A program made the position numbers and the translations under genes. Of a stretch of DNA of 64,000 nucleotides, positions 41,426-54,400 are shown piece after piece; the stretch's first letter is position 1; each line of letters starts with the position of its first letter. The stretch is from Angiostrongylus vasorum. Taxonomy: Eukaryota; Nematoda; Chromadorea; Rhabditida; Metastrongylidae. The stretch spans positions 1,810,001 through 1,874,000 of the forward strand of contig JADANN010000174.1 of NCBI GenBank assembly GCA_018806985.1. Reading direction: 5' to 3'. Below the pieces are notes generated by a model, which saw only the letters and a list, made by a program, of their open reading frames with translations, ran no database searches and was not told the origin of the DNA.

Positions 41426-43494
41426 ACCTGCAGGATAATTCACAATTTAACCACTTTTATTCACTGCCTATCCTCTTTTTTATGGAAAGTATGCTGTCTG
41501 ATCTGTCACACCTATCTCCAACTCAACTCCAGCTCTCCATGTATTTTGTTAATGTCTCTGGATCCACTTCTTTAAACGTTATACGGAGTATTTTCAAATC
41601 GCATCATGTGCAGGAGAAAAGTCCGCCTACATCTTTACGATTTGCAGAGACGACTCTTGAACAGTAGAACATCTGTTTCAGTATCCAAGTTTTATGTACT
41701 TTAAAAAAGAATACGCAAATGAGAACAAATTAGCAAAAAATAGTAGTGGTTTCCACCTCGTAGTAGTGCTTCACAGGATTGGCACATGACGTCGAAAGCT
41801 GATTCTGCGATAGCTGACGATGATTTCTCGATTACTAGCACATTTAATGAGTTGATAACTTAAAGATATATAGAAGAGAGTTTGATCTAAAGCTCAATCG
41901 CGTTCTTACACAGTGTTCCTTTAATTATACATTTACAATAATTTAAAAACGTCATACTAAAATATGTAAATAAATACAACTTCAAGAAACTGTAACTTAA
42001 ATCCTTCAAATTTCCAGCGCGAAAATGGCAGACAGAACAAATGAAGACGAATCATATGAACATTGAAGAACACTATGGTGACATTCTCGACCAAAACCCA
42101 TAGGTTCACTTAATTTTGTGCCCGAAACACGATACCAGAATAATCCCAATAAACTATAGAAAGATGTTACTGACTCCAAAAAAATTAGAATTTCATTTTG
42201 AAAGAATAGGATAACTTCTACCTTGTATGCAGTCTGGAAATTCAAATAGCACTCTCCCAGCTTAAATTTGAATGTGGCCATCAATTTTGCATCGAATGCA
42301 TTGAAGACGATGCACCCCGAGCGTTAGGTAATAATCACCGCTACCATAGAACCAGTGCTTTGTTGTGGATGATCTGGCTCCACGACTGCGGTCACAAGTA
42401 AGATACTTCCTCAACGGGATTATTGTTATTTCATTCATTATTAAGATTATATGACTATATAAGTCGGAGAAATAAAGGGCTTTAACAAAATGCACGACAT
42501 TCTCCAAATAAGTTGCTGGCACTAAGTGCTATTAGAGAAATCTATCCGCCAGTTACACTACACATGTTATAAATCAAAAAGAACTGCACCGTACAAAACA
42601 AGACCCTGATCTTATTTCTGCACGATTTTTCTTCCCTCAGAACAGTACAGAACCCTCAAAGTTCAAGAAAGAAATCCACGGTTATCAGAAAAAATAGGAC
42701 ATCCTGCTTCAGCAATTGCCTTTTGAAGAACGGTGTCGATGCTAAGAAAGCCGTGAGTTTAAAAGACATTTGTCTTTAGAAACTTACACTCATCCTGAAC
42801 CTGCTCCAGATGAAGGCATTTGACAAAAGTGACGCGCTTTCAAAACTGCGAAGAATCTATAGATTTAAATGCTAACACGACAACATGAGTGCCATAGGAA
42901 TCACTCGCTATGCATTGTACCCAATGCATTTGGCTGAAAACTAGTAACCACTCTGAACTTTAAATCAATATACCCCCATCTTATACTGATTTTAATTAAT
43001 TGCACTAGAAACTACTAGAATCCACTACTTCTCATCTATAAGATGGAAGTTCTCTTGTTTTACAACCATAAAACCCTGACTTTCTAGAGCCAATAACGTA
43101 TATCTCATCTACTTTTTTTGCTCCAAAGCTCACGTTTCGAACACGAAAGCAAATAAATAGGTGCAGCTGCTGCTCTTTCGTCACAAATTCTAAAAACCAA
43201 AGTTCCGTTGCCAATGCTCTAACGTTCTTAGTCCCTAAACAAATTTAAAATTGGAAAGAACTCTGTTCTATAGATCTATCAAGTTGTGAACTCCTGAAAT
43301 ACGCTAGCCATCGAGAAATTGTCATCAGTTCCCTAAAAATCTCCGTTGGCGCGGAAGTGTTAGAGAGATCCGAGCAGCAGTTCTGGGTAATGCTTTTAGT
43401 TCGCTACTTCACAGAAACGCCCAGTTGCCTTTACGCGATTTCAGCTGAAACTAATGTGCTTGGAACAGTCAAGACAAGTTTTTTTCATGAATGC
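41426..43494. other. Intergenic DNA, no recognisable gene
   Basis: Frames of 60-92 codons occur but none has a known domain. Some of 42,590-42,860 may be decayed LINE sequence; evidence is too weak to call. Confidence 0.35.
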
Positions 43495-43692
43495 TGTATA
43501 GCAGCTTCGTAACCATAAGTTCACCATTCTACAGCGATATCGCAATCGACGTAATGAGAGAGAAAGGCGACACCATTTCGTCAAAATTATTCAGCGCCAC
43601 TCTCGAGAACGTCATGCGGAAGGTGGAATGCGACAACATCGAGGTGAAAGTCGACGGTTGACGGCTATAGCATCCGTGCTTCTCTGAGGGCG
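43495..43692 (+). mobile_element. RTE-1-related LINE fragment
   Basis: AAGTTCACCATTCTACAGCG through GGCGACACCATTTCGTCAAA and GAGAACGTCATGCGGAAG to an F-x-E-GVV remnant of the FADD motif. This is the QGDTISPKLF region of RTE-1 (compare 4,320-4,510), with small deletions. Confidence 0.75.
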
Positions 43693-45239
43693 TCGTCTCT
43701 GGAACGTGAAGGGCCGGCTTTGTAGGCCGAATGCTAGCCGCTATCGAAAGAGTCTATGTAGAAGTCGATCCCTGGGTGAACCTACAGAAAATAATGCCCA
43801 CGGGAAACGAAACTGTAACTGATTTGATTCTTAGCGTTCCCAATCAAGATGTTAGTGTGGACCGTGTCCTACTAGGGCATCCCATTCTAAGTTCACTTAT
43901 GAATTCCAGTGTCTCAATGTTTTACACTCTCCGCTAGCCAAGGTGACGCCAGACTCTCCTCCTAAAGGTCATGTTCTCAGCGTTCTAGATGGTCTACAAC
44001 GTTGAATACTGGAGGTTTCTTTCATTCGGCACCGCTAACATTGTCGTATGATTATCGAAACTACGACAGGTGAATGCCAATCCATACGATTGCACATTGA
44101 CCTGTGAGAAACTGCTCGAGTTCGCCCTCCAGATTCTCCTTTACCTATCGCACGACCTAAATCTGTGCCTTCGTACTACCAACTATTCAGATTGTGGGTC
44201 ACCGTTCTCTTGGAAACAAAAACCATTTCAAGACAAGATCGAAAACAGAACCGGCTAGGATCGGAGGAGTGTACCTTTTAGACATCTACGACCATTAAAC
44301 CAAACTGGCCAACTTTACTCGTTTCCTATGAACTAGATATGCTGCATGGGCTCCGCCTGCATGGATGTGATGAAGAACCTTACACTTGGCAGCGTAACCA
44401 GAAGACGCTAAATCTCCTTTCAATATGTAACGGTTGATAAGTGCCGATGAGAACGATCTAGTAATGCCCTAAAACAACAGTGTTTTCTTGGGACCTCAGG
44501 AAGGACGGAAACTTGTTCGCTACGTAAAATACCATTCAAATCGTGCACGCATTGTTAACAAAGCTTGACCACACAAACACCTTAATAGGTTTCCTTCATC
44601 CGTGCTGCACAGCGAAGCCTACACTTTCCAAACCTCGTCACGATTGACCACAATCCTGCAGAAGTCCAACGTCAAGCACAAGCGCGTAAAATCCACAATG
44701 GTGGGAGTTTTGCGAGGCTCATATGCGGCCACCAGTGGTGTGTAAAATCAGAAAAAACCTTTGCACTCCTCTGTGCATCATTGATGCCACTGATAACACT
44801 CGCAGAGCCAACTTAGCTGATCACTTGGCCTGATACTCCATGGCCCGAAGGCGATATTAGCTGCTCAGGTGTGCGAAACGATGAGGTCAAGTGTGGACGG
44901 TCAGCGCTAATCGTTCTCTTTGTGCGATCATTCCGTTCCGCAAGAACCGACGAGCGCTGATCACCGAGACAGAGCACATTCTCTCTGATTGGAATGCATT
45001 CGGTGGATCCGATGCAACTAACGCAGAACGCTCAACACGCAGTACCGAACCGGCCCAGACATTTTGGGTTATGGGGTTTGAGGTTCAAGCTCGGCAGAAA
45101 TCACCATCCCGACGTGGGACCAACTACTGGCAGCCTTCTCCAACAATGGTGAACCGAGTGGTGCACCTGGCGTACGGTCCATGGTGAGTGGGTAAGGTGA
45201 TCGGCTGCGACAGACCACCAGTCGCGGTGATTACGGACA
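43693..45239. other. Upstream flank of mel-11, unassigned
   Basis: Plus-strand frames at 43,731-43,937 and 44,891-45,187 are open but unrecognised. CCATG-GTGAGT at 45,180-45,190 would be a good 5' splice donor, so a 5' UTR exon or alternative first exon for mel-11 is possible. Confidence 0.3.
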
Positions 45240-45410
45240 ACCGCGATTATCGGATCGATCCGCGGGGGGCGGCGAGAGCGCGTTCGCAGCGGCGGTAGAG
45301 ACGCAGAGGACGAGCGGCGGCGGCGAACGGGCGCGCGCCGGGAGGTGCGCGATCGTGGTCGCCGCTCGCAGTGGCGCTCGGAGCGGCTCGGATTCGCGGA
45401 CTACGTCGGG
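45240..45410 (+). promoter_or_regulatory. CpG-dense region at the mel-11 5' end
   Basis: A markedly GC- and CpG-rich block (GCGGCGGCGAACGGGCGCGC and similar) directly upstream of the first ATG. The downstream reading frame extends open into it from 45,345 without an ATG. Probably promoter plus 5' UTR; inferred from composition and position only. Confidence 0.4.
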
Positions 45411-48400
45411 ATGGTGATGCGCGACGACGACGACGTCGACCTGGACGACGCCACGCGTCATGCCAGCATCCTCCAGAACAAGCAGCTCATCACCAATAAC
45501 GTCATCAACAAGCGCAAGGTGCGTTCGTTCTCGTTCTCGCGTTCTCTCCCGCCACATTTCCTCCAGTCATCATCTCTCCGATTTCCATTTCCATGTATTT
45601 CCTTCGTTTCTGATTTCTGTCCAGCTTATTCCACTTCGTTCTGTGATCTTTAGGGTTACGGTTGGTAGTGATCTTTTTTCATCCAAAGAAATAATTACGT
45701 TTTACAAAAGTCTTTTATTTTTTCCGGAATTTTAGTTTCCTCGCATTCTGTCCGGCTTCTTCCGTCTTATAGCTGAGTACAAATGTCCTATTGACGTGTT
45801 CGATTGAAGAAGCCTTTTCTTTGCGTCAGAACTTTTGCGTCCTTCATCTCCTTTTAGATGTCCTGCTGTTGCAGGAGCTGTTTGTAGCAGCCGTACTATG
45901 TAGTACTATCTGGACGTAGGTGGTTCATTAACGATGGCCGTAGTCCAGTTCTTTCATCCCTAACGACTCTAGTGGCCTCCAGATGTGCTGTAATAGGTGT
46001 CGTATGTTTCGTCTACATGGTTCTTAAACTGTTTTTCTTCTTTCTTTCATATTCCTAATTTATCATTTTTTTTTCTTCCGTTCTGTTTAAATCCAACGTT
46101 AATCAGCTGTGGCTGTCAATTTACAAAAGGTTTTTTTTTGGTTCTCCTTGATCGCCTAGGTTTGTTTTTGTTTATTCCGAATTATCTGCGCTGTATTGAG
46201 TCGGATGTATGGGATTCTTAGGAAGAAAATGAATGGAAGGTTGGGGATTTTCTTTTTGTTCAATCGATTCTGTGACGTAAATACCGTAATCAGTGGAGGT
46301 GTCATGTTTAAGAAATCCTTGTTAATGTTCGAAACGTTGTTATTTGCTTGTGATGTTTTCAAACATGAATTTGATATTAGATTTGTGTCATCTCTTTCCG
46401 CACGCCGGTGATGTGAGGAATCGTCGCGGGCACGGAACGTGAGTCATCCGTCCGTCGGCGGTTGCTGAACGCGACGCTGAGCTGCTGAAAACATCGCTCC
46501 AAGTTCCCACTGGGTTAATGAGGCGCAACCCCTTAAAGAGGCTAGGGGCTGTCGGTGCTGATCACCCCTTGTGCTATCGACTTCGTTAAGCATCGTAGAG
46601 GTTATCTGTTGAATGCATCTGGTGGAATACTGATGTATCCAAGCAGTAATGTTATCCCTCCTCGACAAATCGGGTACCGATATGCCGATCCCTTAGTGTT
46701 AGAAGGCTTGGTGAGATGGGGCACCCGGAGCGCTATATTGAATCGGAGACCGCATATGTGTTGAAGAGCTTGAGTAACCACTGTACGGAACGTACAAGCG
46801 GTTATGTTTTCTGAGCGAACCATATCTCAAATGTTCGAACTTACTCGTACATTTTGCGCTTGTGAATATGCGAACCCAATCATAGGTGAGCACGTGACGG
46901 AGTACCATGTTCAGGTCATCGATTGAGAATCTGCTTGATCGGTTTGCCTTCCTAACGAGTTTCTCTAGTAACATTTCTACATAACACATCGATTGGCTCT
47001 GAGTTAAGGTGTTATCATCTATGAAGTGTTAAACGCATAAAAAAAGCCCATATGTTGTGGTATTCATGAGGTAAGGACTTGTCCCAGTGTTTTACTCCAT
47101 AAAAACATCTTACTTAACACACGACAACGCACATTCGGTTGACTGCATGGCGAACATTCTGCATTGACTTCAACTCATTTCACGCTTTTTTCAAAGATAT
47201 TACTTATGTATGGTTTTTTAGTACTAAGTCACAAAACTGTTCTGTACACTTTGTAAGTGGGAGAGAACTTTGGGAGGCGAATTAGTCGTTCCAAGGCAAA
47301 AGAAACAAAAACTCTCAAAGTGTGATAAATTACATCAACTATATTTTCCTTTGAATTTCTGAGAGGGGCTGACAAAAATATGCTTCGTTGGTGTATTTCA
47401 TCTGGAACGTTCCTGGTTTACCTGGAATCCACACTTGCAGCCTACAATTTTCCACACGCATTACGCACTTTTGACGTCCCATTTGCATTTTTATGGCTGT
47501 TGTTCAAGCATTCTCAGCGATGTTTCCCACACCGGCTCACCTGCTTAACATATCTTCGCTTGTGTACACTGGCAGTTCTGCTTAGCAGTATTTTTTGCCT
47601 GACATAACTTTGATTTGTAGCTGGCACTGTATGCGAAGCAAAGGCAAATCAAGGCTGAAACTGCAACATTCACACAACTAGAACAGTGTAACAAGACTCA
47701 TCTGAAGGCAGAGAACCATGATTCTTATCAGATTTTCGTCATTCTTCGGTGACCATGACTAGTACTTCATGTCTGTGCGTTGGTCTTGCTTATAATAGGG
47801 TCAGAAATATGAGCTATGATTGGTTCGTAACGTTGCATTGGTTTTGTGCAATAAAGCGAGAACTGTTGATCCACATTAGACCGACAGCACTTGCAAGTTT
47901 GACCATTCGTCTACCTCCACATCTTTTCCATTACCTTCATCCTCTTCCTCCGTTCATTATTTTCAGACTTATTCGAAAGACCGACTTTTTGATTAATTTC
48001 TGAATTCGTCCTTTCTATTCATTTTTTGGATTTCTAAAGTTTATCGGAAATGTCTTAAGAGGAAATGTCTTAACAAAAGCATAGCGGGGACGATTTTGAA
48101 GTAAAAGTCAATATCCTTCCACAGGAAACTAAAACACCACCGCGAAAACTTTTTGAGGCTTTTTGGATAAATGCCAAGAACCCTGTAATGAATAGCAGGG
48201 ATGAATGCCCAGAGGTCACACGCGACCTGTCCCTTTATGTTCGCATCAATTTCTGATGTGGGATGGTGCAGTCATCAACCTTATGCGACTATAATCAGCT
48301 GTTCTAATCTTCCTTATTGGAAGGCACGTAAAAAAGCGGTGTTTTTTCGAGAAGCTGTTGACCATGTAATTACCACAGAGTTTTTCGTCTTTTTGTAAGT

Positions 48401-51400
48401 GTTATTGAAGCGTTTGGCCTAGTAAATTGTATGTCAGTATACCCTTCCAGGCTCTGAAGAAGCCGATACTACCGAAACGTCAGCTACTGTTGTATTGTAT
48501 TGTGTTTTTTCAATGGAAGTAAATGTATGCTGTTTAACAACCTCGCGATTGCTGAACAAGAAAACGACGCATTCATATTCCAATGCCGAGATTAATAGAA
48601 AGTCGATCCTGGGAACTGTCTTAAGAGTTTTGCGCGTTTATGCCTTCGATTTCTGCGCCACTATCGTGACTCCCACTTCAAAACCATTACCGCTGTGTGT
48701 TTGTGTCCTGTGTGTACTTAGAGGTGTACTTTCTCGAGTTTCCAACTTCCAGCCAAAGTGTTCTTCTGTCCGGACACCAAATGGTCTACCTACCGTTTCG
48801 CCAATGTGTTCAATACCGCATGTCTTACAGAAGGTTAGCTACATTATGCTCGTGCAATCACCTTCACTGCCCTAAAGGCTGTTTATGCAGTCTTCTGTCT
48901 TACATGGACGGTCGTATAGGTAGGTGGTTCCGAGCTATTTGACGATGTTTAGTGCTTGGCGTAAGATTATAACGACCACACGGCTCACTAGATCATTGTT
49001 TTAGGCATCTTTTAACAGCGATGTTTATTTCTTTCGTAATGAAAGGTAGCTTGAAAGGGATCTTCTTATTTGGGTTTCGAACAGTATTGTTTTGGAGCCT
49101 AGCTCTCCTTTTAGACCTAACCCTATTGAATGCTGTTTCATAACCATTTAAGATGGTTATTTGTCGTGCCAAGTAACGTGATTCCTTTCCTTCTTATTCA
49201 GTAATCGCTCTTGTAGCTGTTTAGGCTCATGTTTCGGACAAGTACTTTTTCATGTGTGAAGGATGAGAAATGAGGTAGTGGACTAGTGTGCTTTTATTAT
49301 TTGGCTTTCGATACCCCTTTGTGGTGTAGCAACTTCCGTGATGGCGTATTTGGATGTTCAAGAATGGAAGCCAATTCTCTTTGGGTTTTTTCGCCCATGA
49401 ACTTCACGTACTTTGACTGCTCGTTGAGTAATTCAAAACATTTTTGCGTCTATCATGTGTAGAACATAAAACAAGCTTCTGGGTATCAACGGCAGTCTAA
49501 AACTCGGCGATCGAGAACTGGTGTTTTCCACCTTAGACATAAGAGTAATGGCAAGGCTTGATGTCAGTCGTTTTCCCGTTCTCAACGATGCTAAATGAGG
49601 TCGAATCCATGGCGCATCCCTCAGGGACTAGTCAACGCCGAGCGCTTTATCGCTTTAACCTCCCATGAAAAAATATTAGGCAGCAGATAAAAAAGTTGTA
49701 CGTGACTAAGACTCACTTGTAATCGTTTTCATTCGTCACTCTTTGTATTTGTGGAGCACAAGAGGCTATGTTCTGTGCATTTTGTCTTCAGGTCTCTCTT
49801 ATGCAATCGCTAGGAAAAGTAAGTCTGGAACGACGTTCAGTGTGTCTTCGGCTGAAATGATTCAGGCCGTAAAAATTCTGTTTTTAACCAGTAATTAATT
49901 GTTCTTGATTTTGAGATCGTCACAATTATTCATATTTCTAGTAGAGTTTGGTTGGATGTAAAGTTTTTGTAGAAATGCACTATTTTATCTAGTCTGTCCC
50001 ATAAAAACCCAGTGGTTTACTAACTGATCGTGGCAGGGAGGTGTTCCTGGATGTCGGGCTGCGATGTACAACGGGAGGAGTTTCATCTCCCAGCAAGGCC
50101 TTCCAAGCTGAGAAAGAGTATGGCGTTTTTACCAAGAAGCCCAGTTAAGAGTAAACCATTACCAGGATTCACTACCGTACTGGTATCAAACTAGTCGTAT
50201 GGCGGCAAATCTCCCTCTGATCCACGAAGCGGCTACTGCCTGTAGTGGTAAAGACCTCGGGCAAACTTTGGCTAGACTGACATCGGGACTCCAGGGAACC
50301 ACAGTAGCTAAGCTAGCAAGACTCCGAGAAAGTGAAAAATTATGCTTGGACCAACACAACCAGCGAAGATGGGCCATCCAAGTATCCAATTAAGTGTCTA
50401 CTGTAAAACCAACTCCAAATTGTTGGTGATACTATGATTAGATGATGGACAATACGTAGAAGAATACGTTGATCAAAAACACAATAAACACTTCCCCAAA
50501 GTTTACTTAAGAGTTGCATGTGCAAGGAAACTTCGTGGATGTTGCTACATGGTACCAAATCATTATGGTTCGTTGCGTTCCTGTGCTCCGATCAAAACAT
50601 CGGCGGTTGATTAACATGGCTTGCGGTCACCCATGATTCATAGTGCGCTTTCTTCTGCAGAGCCATTAGGTGGTTGTTTCGATGTGTTTGTCATGTCATG
50701 TGCAGTTATTTCAGTGGAGCAGCTCTTTCGGAGCACTTTAGCGTTTGCTGTGGCATGCAGTGTATTTTAAGCGCTTCTGTCAACAGGGTTGTGTGACGTA
50801 TTTAAGTTTTGTGGCTTTCATTACTTCAACATTGCTAAAAATTTAGTTCTGAATACTTTCAGTTATCACATGATTTCGAATGCATTTTCTTCTTCCACAT
50901 GACCATTGTTCAATTTTACTTCGCTCTTAGATTCTATCACACAGCACTCTTCATGATTCCCGCGCTTTTAAGCCAGTTTTGGCAATCAGCTATTGGTGTT
51001 AGTATTTCAGGAGCAGTTACAACGTTGGGAAAGCAGCGAAATGAACGGCGAGCCAACACATCGACGAAAGAAAGCACGCGTACAGTTTCAGGTTCATTGT
51101 ATATGCATTTGTTACCGTTTTTCTTTTTTCTCGTATATCAAAGTTTGCTGCACTGAATTAAATGTCAGTTTGTAGCATCTTCATTCACACTTTCGCAGTA
51201 GTCACTTTTGATTTTAACGAGGGTTTCTAGACTAAAGCCTTCTTTTTCTTACTTTTTCTTAATTGGATACTTGGATGGCCCATCTTCACTGGTCGTGCCG
51301 GCGTCAGCATATTTTCCACTTTCTCGGAATTTTGCTGGTTTACCCATCATGGTCCCCCTGGTGTCCCGCGATCAACCTAGCTAAGGTCTGCCCCAGGTCG

Positions 51401-54400
51401 TCACTACCATTGGCTGACGCAGCCCTTGTGAATCAGAGCAGGATTTGCCACCATGCGACTAGTTTGATACCAGGACGGTGGTTGATCCTGCTATTGGTTT
51501 ACTATTAGCTAAGCTTCCTGATGGAAAAGCTGGGCTCCTCAGCTTGGGAGACCCTGCTGAAAGGCTGAATCCTTCCGCTGTACATTGCAGTCCGACATTC
51601 AGGAGCACCTTCCAGGCACGATGAGGCGGTAAACCATTGGGAGGATTTTTTTTAGGAACAATAATCGTTCCAAACATTTATATACCTATACCAGTCCTGT
51701 CGAATTTATGATATTAAGATGAATCTCTAGTGAGAAAGTGAGAATGCAGTCGTGTTCTAGCGTTGTTCGCGTGGTTTTTGTTCTCTGTAAATCCTTGTTT
51801 AGTAAACTGAAAAAAGATTTCCGTTTTAAATAATACTGAACTTAATCCTGTGTGCTTTAAACACCATACTCATGAGGAATTCATTGGTGTTGGTTAATCT
51901 ATTCTGCCTAGAGAACATAATCCCCCTCCTATGATAATCCTGATAATGCTTTGTACATACGTGTGAAGATGGCTAGCCAGTGAAGAGATTTCTTTAACTA
52001 TGTGAAGGTGCTGCAGTTAATACAAGTTTTAATGGCTGTTACAAACCCTCATCACACAGGGATCTGTATTACACGCAGGGACCTACTGAAACATTTGAAC
52101 TTTGATTTCTCTTATGTGTCAACATTTTAAGGTCTATAAATTTTCGGGGAAAAAAATTCGAAATAACTGAATACTTCTTCATCTTTCCTTTTTTTTTCAA
52201 ACAAAGGCTTGAAATGCATGCTCATATGTTTTAAGGACAGCGACATCTTCCTCAGTGCTTGTATGTCGGGTGACGAGGAAGAGGTGGAAGAGCTACTAGC
52301 GAAGGGTGCAGATATAAATACCGCGACCGTCGATGGGTTAACTGCTCTGCATCAAGTGAGTATTTTTTGAAGGTTGAGATCACCCTTCTTCTTCTACACA
52401 ACACATTGTCTAGGATTTCTTTGTTGCCTTTTTTTTTCTGATTTTTTAAATGTGTGTTTAGTCAGTTATCGATAGTAAGCCGGACATGGTGCGGTTTCTC
52501 TGTGAAAAAGGTGCTGATGTAAATGCTCAGGATAACGAAGGTTGGACTCCGTTGCATGCTGCAGCGTGCTGTGGAAACCTTGCTATAGTAAAGTACTTAT
52601 GCGAAAACGGCGCTAAACTTAATATTATCAACAGGCGAGATCTTTCTTTCGTACACTTCAATTATCCTTGTTGGATGTTTTTAAATTGTTAGTACTGCTT
52701 CAGCGATAAAGAATTAGCGTTGGACTTGGCCGACGACGAATCGTGTAGAGAATTCCTCGAGCATGATTACCGTAACCAAGGAGTGGTTCCTGAACAATGT
52801 CGCGATCAGGAGTTAGCTGTAATGATGAAGGATGCGCAGCATTGGTTGCGCGACGGAGAATATCGGGATCAACCTCATCGACGTACAGGAGCAACCGCTA
52901 TGCATGTCGCCGCTGCTAAAGGTTATACACAACTTCTTGAAATTCTCATCAAGGCCGGTGGGAATATACGTGCACGTGACAAGGTGCACTCATTGTTTCA
53001 ACGTTTTCTGTCTAGCGTCAATGGTGTACCCCTGAACGTAACAGTGGCTTTTTGTGAATAACTTGAAGACATACATAGTATTTTCTTCTAGGATGGATGG
53101 ACACCATTGCATGCCGCAGCGCACTGGGCAGAACGGGATTCCTGCAAAATTTTGCTCGAAAATGGTGCAAGTATTATGGATATTAACTATGCTGTAAGTT
53201 TTTCAACGTTTTCGATGTGATCATCTAATTCTGCTGCTGGGAGAGTGAAGTTCATGATTCTTCGACTTTAGGGACAGAATGTGTTAGCCGTAGCTGATAA
53301 AGAAGTGGTTGAGTATTTGGAAGATTTACATCGATCAGTCGATAAGCGAAAATCACCGTCAGCTGCGCCTACCAGTGTATTACAGGTTCGTTAACTTCAT
53401 TCAAATCTCCTTGTGGTTGTAAAATCTTTTGTTCGCGTTAAATTTATTAAGAGAATTTGATTTTCATATTTGAAATGGATGTGCCGGAGTTCTTAAAACT
53501 TAATTGATTGGCTCGTTTTGATATATTTGATGACTGATTTTTTGAGTACTTGTTCCATTATAGGGAAAAAAAATACAAAGCTATCACACGAAGAACACAC
53601 TCTTTCTACTGAACATAAGCAAGAATTGAAACACAAGGACCAAATTAGGTAGGTGTTTCCTAAGCGTTTTCAGTTAATTGGCTGAATGTCGTACAACACA
53701 ATACGTAAATGAATTCATGTAATTTAGTGAAAATGTAATATTGCAATCATCAGTGAAGTTGAAGAAATTTGACGACAAATCTCCCTCGTCACAGTCGGAA
53801 TCGTCTTCGCATGATCCAGTAGGCATTGAGAGTCAGTCGTTCTCTCTGCCGTCTGCTGACGGGAGAATGTCATCGGCGGAAAGGAGCGCCAGCGAACCGC
53901 CCTCTTTGTCAAAAGTTTGTTTGTTTCCAATCAGTTCTTACCGTTCTCACTAGTTTTTGTTAACCTTGTCAGCGATAAATAACGTTGTGATTTTTTGACA
54001 AGCTGGTGCGATTTGCTTAACATTTCACTGATTTTCATTGCTCTTCTCTAAAGCTCTCCTTCATCAGAGCCTAAAACTGCCTTACTGAGTTACCGCTCTT
54101 AGAAGTTACAGTAAAGCTCTGTCTATCCGATCAATTATATAGTAAATAGTCCGAGGTGTTAATCTGGGTGTCTACATACTGGGAGCTCTACCACTGATTC
54201 GATTTGTCCATTGTCCAACGAGCAGATATTTTTTGTTTTCTGAGCTCTGATCGTACACTTTAATAAGTTTTTTATTTATCAATGTTTTATTTGATTCGAA
54301 CCCAGAAAAAATTTGATTTTTGACTTCATTCACCGAATGGCTTGCACAGCCTGCCTTCGCTTGCTCGTCTATCCGCTTTTTTATAATGTGGCTGTTTAAC

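Larger units (their letters stand above)
45519..51010 (+). other. mel-11 intron 1, 5.5 kb, repeat-rich
   Basis: Holds an old SINE-A (46,545-46,800), PLE remnant C (48,140-49,540), a SINE-A tail fragment (49,550-49,655) and a DR-1 (50,008-50,392). 45,519-46,544, 46,801-48,139 and 50,393-51,010 show nothing recognisable. Such a long first intron is a likely place for regulatory elements, but none can be named. Confidence 0.7.

Noticed and set aside
42590..42960. LINE fragment
   Set aside because: A few peptide-level hints only; order and spacing of RTE blocks could not be confirmed.
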